The notes below the pieces were generated by a model. That model ran no database searches. It was not told the DNA's origin and was given only the letters and a program-made list of their open reading frames with translations. DNA of 64,000 nucleotides from Atrichornis clamosus (Eukaryota > Chordata > Aves > Passeriformes > Menuridae): the NCBI GenBank assembly GCA_013400975.1, contig WBMZ01011561.1:81200-145199 (forward strand). The letters run 5' to 3'. How positions within the stretch are numbered: the first letter of the stretch is position 1; each line of letters opens with the position of its first letter. The position numbers and the translations under genes were made by a program. Positions 37,701 to 48,536 of this stretch are shown in pieces.

Positions 37701-37866
37701 CCCAGGAGAAGTTGTAGATGCCCCATCCCTCCAAATATTCAAGGTCAGGTCAGACAGGGGTTTTGACCAACCTCATCTAGTTGGTGGCATTCTTTCCCAT
37801 GGCAAGAGGGTTGGAACTAGATGATGTTTAAGATCCTTTCTAACCCAAGCCTCTATGATTCTATGG
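37701..37866 (+). mobile_element. CR1 LINE fragment, 3' end (sense)
   Basis: CCCAGGAGAAGTTGTAGATG, GCCCCATCCCTCCAAATATT, CAAGGTCAGGTCAGACAGGG, AGGGTTGGAACTAGATGATG and the terminus CTCTATGATTCTATGG are in CR1 order. It is 5'-truncated and moderately diverged. Confidence 0.92.
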
Positions 37867-39914
37867 TTCTAACCATACCAGCAGCAGAAAAATGTGGCAT
37901 TGAATCTGTTGATCAGTATTGTTGCAGTTTAGTGCACCTTGATCACAATCATTCATAATTTGATAACACAGAAAATGAGAAACAAAACCACCATTCACAG
38001 GATTCAGCTCAAAAAATACTTGTTCGTTTTGACAAATTGTTTTTGAAGGAACTCAACACAAGATTCAGGGAAGTAGATGCCAGAATGCATTTGATCAACA
38101 TCATTTTTAGCATGGAAGCTGGTTAATCTTACAAGCCCAGAGAAAACAAATTGTCTGCCATCTTTATTCAATTTCTTCTAAATTCGTTTTTTGCCACCAG
38201 GTGTCAGCACAAGTGCACAGACATCAGACACCCCAGAGACCCCTGAGAGGTCTCCTGAGAAGCAGTCTGTGCAATAACGATAATGTTTCATGGCAGTTCT
38301 CATGATCCTGAAAATATTCTCCAATTTTAGTTCCACTGTGGGGGGAAAAAAAATGATATTGCTTACACATCTCAACATCCCTTTGAACTGCATAGTCTAC
38401 ACCAGTTTTGTGTACTGTAGGTATTCTGCAATCACCTATTCTACCTGCCCTGGCATCTCCACCCGTCCTCTTTTCTGCCCTACAGCTGATCACAGAGATA
38501 GATTATCTCCCTTCAGCCTCTAACTGGAAGATGTGGAGACTACAAGTAACAAAGCAGGAAGGAGGGATCATTGTCAAATGATGTGGAAAATACAGCTGAA
38601 AGACTTCCGATCACTGATAATTATCCTGCTTTTTAAGTCACTGTCCGTATGCCCTTTCCAACTGTTTATAACACCTAGCAGTTATTTCCCCAAATCTCCT
38701 TCATAAGAAGTAGTTCTTTGATCCTTAATGGAAACAGCATCCTGGGACTGCCTTGCTGAAGGCAAGGATCATGAGTTGGTGTTCAGTTGGTCTTAATAAA
38801 TTAATAGAATTAATAGAATTCCCTTTGTCTTCCTTTCAAACATTCTGGCTGCAGATACTTTTTGATCAGAATTTCCTTATTGCATCTCCAGTGCCCTGAT
38901 GAAAAAGATGTCTGGTTTTAAGCAGATTTCTTACACTGTATGGTTTCCTATTCCAGGCTGTTCACAGACGTGTCTGTAGCCTTGACTTCATTTTGAACTG
39001 AGTTTAAGATATTTAGTTCTGTTTAATGTTAAACTGTGTTTGGAACAGGTGCTTTTAATAGAAAGAGGACTTGAATTAATATGAAGACAAATGCAACACT
39101 TCCATGACTATGACAAAACCTTCTTGCTTTCAGTGAGGAGTAACCTTTCCTCAATGAGCGGAATCCTTTTTCCAAACAGGGAGATAGAGAGTGTAGTGAT
39201 CTAGATATAAAGTTGTGTTTCAATACTGCACCAGTAAATCCTACATGGGAGGGGAATATCAGAACAGGAGGAGAGGACTTATCAACTATTTGCTCCAAAG
39301 AGCTGTGCAGATTTCCTAGCCTAACTGGGAATAGAGCAACACGACTTGTATTGTCATCTCAGTTGGTCTCCAGTGATTCTCCTAGCAGATGTCATGACTG
39401 TTGTGGTGTTTTTCCTGCTTGTCTTCCTGGTACACTGCATTTATCATTTTTTATATTCTGCACCTTAGTGATTCGTAGGGGGTTTTTTTTGTTTTGTTTT
39501 GTTTTATTTTGTTTTTTCTGCAGGGTGTTTTGACTTCTTTTATAACTTATCTTTGACTCTCTCACTTTGTTTCCTCCAGCAGTTCAAGAGATGCAACCCT
39601 GGAGCTGCAAAGTTTTACATGAACTGCAGGGCATCTATTTTTTACATTTTGAGTGCTATGCAGAGACAATGATAGAATTTTAAGGCTTAAAGATACAGAT
39701 TTCTGGAAATTATTGCCTTTTCTTTTTTTGTCAGGATTCTTTGAAACTCTTAAGTGCTGTACATCTCCTTTCTCAAATCAACATCACTGAAGCTGTCCAC
39801 ATAAAAAAAGTAGCATTTTTACCAAGTCCTAAATTATTCATATCATGTTTCCATTTCATTTATACAACTCCTGCATCAAATTCCATATAAATCTGCCAGA
39901 AAAATGTTTTGCAC
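37867..39914. other. Unique DNA, no gene recognised; CTCF-like site and (TTTTG)n tract
   Basis: Several open frames of 70-106 codons (for example 38224-38493 minus and 39213-39533 plus) have no recognisable domain. A TTTTG simple repeat lies at 39483-39517. The CTCF-like motif is listed separately. Confidence 0.45.
38194..38207 (+). promoter_or_regulatory. CTCF-like core motif
   Basis: CCACCAGGTGTCAG fits the CTCF core CCASYAGRKGGCRS at 13 of 14 positions; the one departure is T for the second G of GGC. It lies in locally GC-richer DNA. The orientation is the same as the candidate at 25516. Motif evidence only. Confidence 0.35.
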
Positions 39915-40094
39915 TTCCTTCCTGCCTTCCTGCCTTCCTGCCTGCCTTCCTGCCTTCCTTCCTCTGTTCCCACATTCCCGCCTTCCTTCCTGCCTTCCTG
40001 TCTTCCTTCCTGCCTTCCTTCCTGCCTGCCTTCTTCCCTCCCTCCCTATCTTCCTCCCTCTCTCCCTCCCTCCCTCTCTCCCTCCTTCCCTGTA
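39915..40094 (+). repeat. Polypyrimidine array (TTCCTGCC)n grading into (CCCTCCCT)n
   Basis: The left part is TTCC and TGCC units with a few interruptions (for example GTTCCCACATTCCCG at about 39965). The right part is TCCC and TCTC units. Five open frames on both strands (39845-40153) with L/P/S or K/R/G/E repeats are translations of it and not genes. A long asymmetric pyrimidine strand of this kind can form triplex DNA. Confidence 0.93.
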
Positions 40095-41599
40095 GACCAG
40101 GACGGCTGAGGCTTATTTGCAACTTGAGCTTTGAATCTGAAGGCATGTCATGATGTTTATCTCTGTGAAACCCTTACACAGACCTGTCACAAGAATGACA
40201 CTTCAGGCACCTACCTTGTGAATGACTTTTCTTGCCCAAGGCCATTTGGTATTGTTTGGTATCAGCGCTGGGAGGTGTTTGTGTCTGTCACCTCTCTGTA
40301 TGTCACCTGTTGATCAGTATCTCAGCTGGTGAAGCTGTTTGCTGCAGTGTTGTTCTGTTAGCGAGATACAGAGATATGACTAATTTCTGCCACAACTTGC
40401 TATCCCAGCAATTCTTTTCGGTCAAACTGCTCATGGAAGGATTTTAGGCAACATTATTCGAACATCTTTGAATTCTTGCTTTTAGGCAGACCTTAATTCT
40501 CTCAGTGCCAGCAAAGGGACTTTTTTTTTTACTGCTCAGCACCTGAGGGTTGCAGTCAGCATCTGGCATGGTTTTTGGCCGCATTCAATGCCATGCCTGG
40601 TTTCTCTCCTTTAAAAGGAAGGGACATATTTATAATGGTGAATCTCCAAAAAAACCCAAACCACTCAATCCAACACTTTACTGGTACTCTACTCTACTGC
40701 AATCACTAGGGAACTCCCCTTTCAGTCCACTGAGTTAATTTAGCGTTGAATATGTGTGCCTCCGTCTTTCTTTGAAATGGTGTAGTGAGACTTATCTGTA
40801 ATTTAAAGGATTCTGTTTGTAGTCATGGTCCAAGTTGTCACTGTGTTTTAGTGACTGAAGAACACATTTCTTTCTGAAGTGGTTACTGAAGCACTTGGTG
40901 ATGGATTGAGCTGATTGATGCATGGTATCATATCCAGACCAGAACGTAGTTGAAAAAAGGAGGAGTATACCATGTACCACTTATTGACTTCCCATGGTTG
41001 GGTTAGGGCTGTATTACTGTCATATTTACACTGCTGGAGGTGGAAGCATTTCTTGGTTCTGGAAGTATAGCCTGGGTAACCAATGTATATCAGACAGAGA
41101 CCTGTTTTATCATGTCCTTCCAGATCAGTTCCCATTGGAAATTAACTTGGCCATGCAGGCAGACAGGAAAGTGGAATGCCCAATCCGGACTGCAGGAGCA
41201 GCTTCACTGAACATTTCCCTTCTCTTTCCATGTAATGTATCTTTATTACACAACTTGGATTCAAGATGTTATGCTACAGTATGTAACAATTATATATTGC
41301 AGTCCTTCCTTTCTTTCTACAAGGACTTTGGTTGGTAAGGGTCTCATCTGCTGCACTGGAAAATGTGAATGAAAAACAAACCTTTGGTTTTAAAGATCTC
41401 CAATAAATCTAATATTCTCTATACTATTCTGCTGGACATTTCTATGTTCACTCAACCAAGTGCATTCTGCCAGCTGCTGAATTTGGCATGTGGAGATCTG
41501 CCCTGCTGACCCCAGAACAAGCACCTCTTCAAGACTGTGCCAAAGCTGGCTTTGTACCACAACCTATTGATTCCAGGATTTTCCTGGCAATGGCTCAGC

Positions 41600-41690
41600 C
41601 ACTCATCAAAAATAGGATTTGATCCAGCGCCCACAGATGTCAATTTAAAGAACTTCCATTAATTTCAGTGGATCCATCTCTTCCTTTTTG
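41600..41690. repeat. Possible ancient amniote repeat remnant
   Basis: AGGATTTGATCCAGCGCCCA followed by GTCAATTTAAAGAACTTCCA and TTAATTTCAGTGGATCC resembles the old interspersed sequence found across birds and reptiles with paired phrases of the type GTCAATGG...CATTGACTTCAATGG. I cannot name the family with certainty and the match is from memory. Confidence 0.3.
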
Positions 41691-44335
41691 GAATTATCTC
41701 TGCCCTGATTGTGGCACAAGCCCCTGAAGAAAAGGGTGTCAAGCAGGACACCAGACTCATCCTAGCTTTCCCCACACAAAGGAAAAATGACCTGTTATCA
41801 GGAAGAACCAGAGCAACACAAGAATTCAAAAGCACATTTCTTTTCTACCTTTCAATTTTAAGCAACTCTAGTACTGCAAGTTCTTATTATTGTGCCATAT
41901 TGTGTCATCTCGATCTCTAACTGAATAAAGGGTTTCTGTGAATGCAAGTTACTCTGCTTTGAAGAGTGATATGTAGAATATTTACATAATCTAATCCTGA
42001 CTCACAAAGAAATTTGTACACAAGTGATTCACATATAATAATCCATATTTATTTAAAGAATTATTACCATTCTGAAGCAAACTGAGTGAAAAAAATATGT
42101 TGCTAAAACCCCTATTAAACTATCTTGCATCCGCTACTCATTGTCACTAATTACTTGAGTATGAATGCAAACAGAAGCTTTCTCCCTTTCTCTCTAATTG
42201 AAATTTTATTATAGGCAAACAGAAAGTGAGAAATTAAAAGTAATATATATGCATGTACAAAAGCACTGTAGATCAGTGTCTTGCTCTAAAGAAATTCTTT
42301 CTTGCATGAAGCATTCCATAACATTGCAGCTCAAGTTTGGGAATTCTCCTTTGAGGCAGCAGTTATGAAGCACCACCTCTTACCTAAATAAAATGGGAGA
42401 TCAAGGTCACAAATGGAGAAAGCAGAATCTGATTAAGTTCAGCTGCACTTTTCTGCCATTCTTTTCCCTGAATACAAAAAGAGGTCCTCTGATCAATTTT
42501 AGCTGTATCACTTATGTACAAGTTTCCCTTTCACCCTAAATCCTCTGGAGGCTTGAACAACTCACAGCATCCCCGATCTGATTGAAATTGTGTGGAGATC
42601 AGGCTTCCTCACCTCCATAACAGTGACCTCCAGCCATCAGGTGACCTGATAGCCATCAGGTAGTGCCCTATCTAGAAAGTTCTCATTTCCTATAGCTCTG
42701 TGCACCACTGAACAGAGAGGAAGTTAATCTTGAGACTTTCTGTTGTGCCTTAGATAATAAACAGAGCTGCTCACAGGGCAGTGATGATTAGGGTTCTATA
42801 GGGATTAAGGAAAAACAGAGAACTATATTTCTTAGCTCACCTTTTAGACTGCACAGCTCTTAGCAAGGCTCATTTCTTCTTTCCCTTGTAATTACAAATC
42901 AAACTTTTTACAACTTCCATGTGTGAAATGAATGAGGCTTTAATGGGACAATACCATGTTGAAGGCTGTGGCTGAAGGGTTTAATTGTAACTATTTAAAT
43001 ATTCTCAAGACCATCCTCTCTACTATAACCAATACATACAGAATGAGCTTTATCCATAGTGTGAAATGTTTTCACACTCCAAACAAGACATTAACACATA
43101 AGTTGACTTTTGGAATTGATCCTTATCCATATTAACTTCCCAGCCATTTTTAAACACTGCTTGGAAGATTATAAATTGACTTTGTCCAAAACCATGTCGT
43201 GGCTCAATTGTGAAACCAAGCATAAGATCACATGAACTGGATCGCCTAATTCCAACTCTTGGCCTGACAGCAGCACAGAAGTAATCTAGAGGGATTACTG
43301 AGAGCTTTCATCTTAATTTTTGATACAAGAGGTCCATGCATCCCAATGTATTGAAGGTAAAGCAAGACTCTTGAAGAATATAAAATAATGTGCCATTTAA
43401 GACAATTATTATCAGTGGTTCCATTCTAATGTACTAGGAAATAAGTGCTTGCATAAGAATGAAGTAATTAAGTAATGTTTGACAATAGAATGCTACCTGA
43501 AAATCTTTCACCGCTATATCATTTAGTGCTAAATTATGGCCAGTTCAGAAGTTCTGATTCAGAACCTCTGTGACTGACAAATAATCACTATGTATAACAC
43601 TAACCGCTCAGAAATTCATTCTGTTGTAGTAAATTCTGCATTTCTGCTGAAGAGTGAGCAAACACCACATGTAAAAGTAACAAAGACAGTTTGGGCATGA
43701 ATGGACATGAGTGTACAAAATTCATGCAGCTAAGCTAAACTGATAAACCTAAGCTCAGGACAGAGCCAAAGAAAGTGGATTTTGTTTTTAATTGGAAAAA
43801 TGACTCCCAGTACATGCATCTTGTTTTTGAAACCATGGGAATAAGCACCACAATGACAGAAATACTGTCTGCTGATATTTTATGAAAGTTAGAACAACAA
43901 ACCACCACCTTCCGTATGTGTTTGCCTCCTAGCAGTAGATTCCTGTTTTAATTTTAGTTTGCTTTATTGCTTGCTGGTTAGAGCATCAGGCAATACTAAA
44001 ATTGTTATTAAATGCAATCTGTCTCTTTAATAACAGTTCCAAAATTAAAATCATAAAGTTGATTCATAAACCACAGAAATATATACAGTAGTTGAAGTAA
44101 CCTCCTTTCTGGGGCAGTATTGAAATGTACTAATTCAATGGACTTTATAGAAGAAGGTTGCAATTACTGTTGTTGGTGGGAGCAGGGAACTTGTAATAAC
44201 CCAGATGTGTGTATAACGTGTACAGTATAAATTTGAGAAAGGCTGCCAGCACCGCCAGACAGTGCTTCTTCTTCAGTGGGTTATGAGGTGATAGCATGCT
44301 TTTATTAGCCACTGCTCATTAAGGTAGCATCAGAA

Positions 44336-44866
44336 ATGGCCAGGAGAGTCCTGGAATCAGGACTGAGCATCAAAGGGAGCATCAGCCACTCTTACACAAG
44401 CTTATATCCAGATGGACAATGGCTAAGCTGGAGTGTATGTAAAAGGGAACTTGCATATTTATTAAAATATATTTCTTTTATTATTGACAATATAAGTCAA
44501 TCTAGAGATATCCAGAAGTATTCAACCTTATACCTTTGTGATGTGTTGTGCTTCATGTGTCAGGGATGCCCAGAAGTATCCCTGGGTTTGCTCTTTTTTC
44601 TGAGTTTTCCTGTGGCATATGGAAGGAGAGTGTTGGGTAGCTGTGGAAAAGACCTTAAGGAAACACACTTCCTGGGGCTTCTGTTCTCTGTGTTCTGCCC
44701 AGGCTGTTTATCTTCAGCCCTGCTGGCTGAGAAACGGTCATGTGGGACAAGCTTACTTTATAAAAAACTTTTTAGTCTTGTTAAGAAAACACGATATCCA
44801 GACCTCAGAGAAACCAGCAGCAGGCCAAGTGTGAATAGTTCTTTATCATTCTTAGCCAAGTTTTAA
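44336..44866 (+). other. Longest open frame of the window, 176 codons, no recognised function
   Basis: The predicted product has no domain, signal or repeat I recognise; it is rich in S, L, C and F and has two hydrophobic stretches. There is no promoter, no poly(A) context and no convincing splice sites. A frame this long is uncommon in AT-rich DNA but expected occasionally over 64 kb in six frames. It might also be a remnant of a transposable element: the stretch around 44735-44775 includes a TATA-like TTTATAAAAA. Most likely not a gene. Confidence 0.12.
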
Positions 44867-47033
44867 ATTCCTCAGTGCCTTCCAAAAGGTCCACAGGCTT
44901 ACCCAGCCCTTGCTTCACAGTTCCATTAGAGGAAGTAGCTGATACAGAGAGAAATTTTGGTGCCGCTGTGTCTGTGTTGATGTTAGAAGACTGGCAAACA
45001 TGAAATAGGATGCAAACTTCAGATTTGTTTAGCTCTTCCCTGCATTCAAATGTGTATTTTCAAGCAGTTAATTTGAAAACCCATATGCTTAACCGATACA
45101 AATCACCCTTATTTTCCCATTTCCACCCTCACAGCCATGTATCAACCAGCTGTTCAGGGATGAATCTCTATATTTTTGAGAGTTGAAAAAATCTTCTTAT
45201 TCCATTTTGCAGAAAGGAAAATGGAAGGAGTAAGGGGTTGACCAGGATCAAATACATTACATCTATACTAGCATATTAAATGTGACTTTGTATTCCAACA
45301 CTACTTTCAGACTACTTTCTGGAAATGGTCCCTGGCCTATTCTAGTTCCTGAACTGTCTGGAAACTCTTTAGGAGGAGGCAAATCATGTCAGAGAAGAGT
45401 CTAACAATTGAACAGTTAAACTGTTTGATTTTTCAGTCATTTTCCAAACTGGCTGAAATGAGTCAGGAACATAAAAATTGTTTGTTTTAATTGGTTTTGG
45501 AGCTAATGAACATATCTACACCAGACACTGAGCTTATGCAGACCCAGACCAGTAAATCCATAGAAATTTTATAATAAATTTGCCAACACAGATGCAGACA
45601 AGCACCTGGAAGATGCTTGGTGTTCAGACCATTGCTAGTTTTTCAGGGTTAGGCTGCATCCTAAGTCCTCCAGCAAATCCTTGCCACTTTTGTCGACCTA
45701 ATGTTGTCTAATGAGAGCAAACACATGATGATTTGTGTCTATGTCAGAAGCCCAGAAACTTTATGGTCTTTCTGCTAACATCGCTTGTAAAGTGCTTGGG
45801 TTCACTGCCACTCCAGCGATTTTACAGATTTTAAGTATCTTCTTCACCAAATATCAAAGCTTTTTAATCATGGTTTTTATTATTTCCATTTCTGGTTAAT
45901 TCTCTGTTCAGAATGTTATCAAGAAAATATGGAAAACAGCTACAAAAAATTTATCCCTTGGCATATCATACAAGTGAACAGAGGAGATATGTAGATGAAT
46001 TGACTTTTGAAATGGATTATTCAGATACAATCACAAAAGACAACACAAAAATCACAAAACAAAAAACTAACAAACACCTTTCCTAATACTTGAAAGCTCC
46101 AGACAGCTTTAAACAGAGTGAGAATGAAGATAACAACAGGAAACCTGTCTGTTACAGAAAAATCGGGGGGCTTTTTCTTTCCTTCCCCACCCCCCCCCAA
46201 ATCAGTATTTCTAGGCTCTGGACAGCTATATATACACCATTTAAAATATTTCCACAGTGCTCTCTGTTCTGAAAGTAAGCAATAAAATTACTTAAGTTTA
46301 AATAATATTCTAGTGCTCAGGACAGGCAAATATTGCAGGTGGTAGTGGCTGTTTTAAGGATCATAAAGATTTGTAACCATTATATTTCTTCTGCCACAGT
46401 GTTTCCTTTTTTTCCCCCTCTTTTAATCTTGCCCTTTTTTTCCCCCTACCCCTAGAGACTGCATCTGTATTTCCTGAGACACACTTATCCAATTAATAGG
46501 GAAAAAAATTCTCAATTAGTTTTTATATGTTTTTAGTATTTCTTTTCCGTCTCAGTGGCTTTTATTCTCCTCACATGGGATAATCTCAAATACACAGAGA
46601 GCCATTTTCAGGTTGTTTGCACCAATCCTGTTATTTAGCCATTTGTGCCTGTATCTTTTATACATCGTGTTCTGTGTTCACACTCTCATTACAGTCATTT
46701 CTCACAATTATGTTCTTTGCTTTGGTATGAGAAGATTGCAGTCTTCTCACTGCACTTGTAGTCTACATGAGATTTGTGGGTAGGTGTGTTGCCATTTGCT
46801 CTTTTTTTTTTTTCTATGACAGTCTTTGAAAGGACAACAAGGCATCTTGGATATTAACAACAAACAGAGCTTGCAAAACAAAACAGTCTTCAAGCTTTCT
46901 TTGAATTTGAGGGTTTTTAAGCATGTGATTGCCCCATCTTGTTTTACCCATTTGTCCTGCCCACGAAAGACGGAATTGATAAAAGCAGTTGATTTTTGTG
47001 GGTAGTTTGGGAAGGTGAAGATGAGGTAAAATA

Positions 47034-47112
47034 TGGTTCTCTTTGGTTTGAGATTGGGTTTTGGGCAGGTTGTCCTTTTTTGTGGTTTTTGTTGGTTTTG
47101 GGGTTTGGGGAT
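47034..47112 (+). repeat. G/T-rich segment with clustered G runs
   Basis: Successive GGG or GGGG runs separated by T-rich spacers, ending in GGTTTTGGGGTTTGGGG (about 47092-47109). It is low-complexity sequence. The four best runs could form a quadruplex, though two are far apart. Confidence 0.6.
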
Positions 47113-48458
47113 ATTTTTTAAATTGCTAATCAAAATTTCTATTGATTTATTTGCCTACCTATGTACCAACCTATCTCCTTCCTTAGAAGAATTTTATACT
47201 TCTAAGACTCAGACACACAAGTACAGTTCTGCTCCTCTGGACAAGCAGGAGGATGAGATCGACCCTCCCTTTTCATTAGTAAGATAACCTTAGATTTAAT
47301 AGGACATATAGTGGCCAAAAACTGAGGAAGAAAAAGAAAAGACAGTCTAGCTTGTTTCACATAAGCATACATGGCCAAAAATTTATTGTGTCTCTAGCAG
47401 AAAGTTATTTGCTGAGGAATGTGTTAGTGTTTTGAGATATTGATATTATTGGAGGATGCTATGACGTCTTAGGAAAAAGAGTTCTGACTCTTGGCCAATT
47501 TTGATGCATGTAAGCTCATCAACATGGTCACAGAAATTTAAGTCAGCTGGACATGAGACCCATTTGTCCTAATTCAACACTGCAGAAAGGTCAAGCATTA
47601 AACGCAAATGGGCTTTTCCAGTGGCACAAGTAGAATATACAGCTTTCATCATGTTAAAATAAAGTAAATAACTTAAAATATCAATAAACTGAAAACATTC
47701 CAACCCTGATGAATTTAAGGAAAATTAATGTAGTAACTGTAACGTTGTTATCCTTAGTCTACCAGCAGCCAGGAGCTATGGCCCCAGTGTCTGTGCTTCT
47801 CCCGAACTCTGTATTCTCCTTCCTGTGCTAATTCTGTTTGGCACTTGCACTCAGATGTTATCATTTGTTACTGAAATGCTGATCATTTTTATTTAGTGTA
47901 GTGTCTGTCTGAAGTAGTGAAATTAGTAGATGGAAAGAGAAGTCATGGGGCTAGCAGAAGGGAGGAAATAGAGGATTAGGGCTGACATGAAAAAAGAGAT
48001 GAATAACAGATAACACAATGGTATCACTAGTCTCATTTCAGTGCATGAAATTCCATAATCTGTGTTCTTCAAGCAACCAGGCTGAAGAATCATGAAAGTC
48101 TTTTCTAGCACTGAGATCGGTTAAACAATTGAAAAACAGCAAAATGCTATATTTTATTTTTTTTATTATTTATTTTTTCCCCCAAGGCTTCCATTGACAT
48201 CAGAAGAGAAAAGGCAATTTGAAATCTTAACCACAGAGCCAGGCTTATTGTTCTGAATTAAAAGTATGAACCAGTCTTTTCCATAGAAAGACCTGCAGCT
48301 ACCAGTTACAAATCAGGCTGGACTTTTTATCTGATTATCTTTTAATGTCTGTGATTAAATTAAAGATATATATTCTGATTCATAGCTTTTCCTTATAACA
48401 CTTAATAATGGTTTTCAGTTTTATATAATCCTTTATTTTTTCTTTTTTTTTTCCTCAG

Positions 48459-48536
48459 ACACATTTTAAAGCTTTCGCCCCCAACTGCTATTAATGCAGA
48501 CAAGACTGCTGCTGAACCAAGTGACAAAGGAACCTG
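48459..48536 (+). other. Candidate 78-nt internal exon, gene unknown
   Basis: A strong 3' splice-like context (long T/C tract ending CCTCAG at 48458) precedes 78 nt that are followed by GTAGGA (48537-48542). Only one of three forward frames is open: it starts after the first base and leaves two bases at the end, so the exon would be symmetric (phase 2-2). It reads 25 residues starting HILKLSPPTAIN and ending in AEPSDKGT. The segment is less AT-rich than its flanks. I do not recognise the protein, and no partner exon was found nearby. It could be a chance match. Confidence 0.22.

Noticed and set aside
39845..40153. Five overlapping open frames with L/P/A/S or K/E/G/R repeats
   Set aside because: They are caused by the TTCC/TGCC and CCCT simple repeat.
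46747..47133. 128-codon minus-strand frame with K/P/N-rich start
   Set aside because: Most of the unusual composition is antisense of the G/T-rich low-complexity segment.
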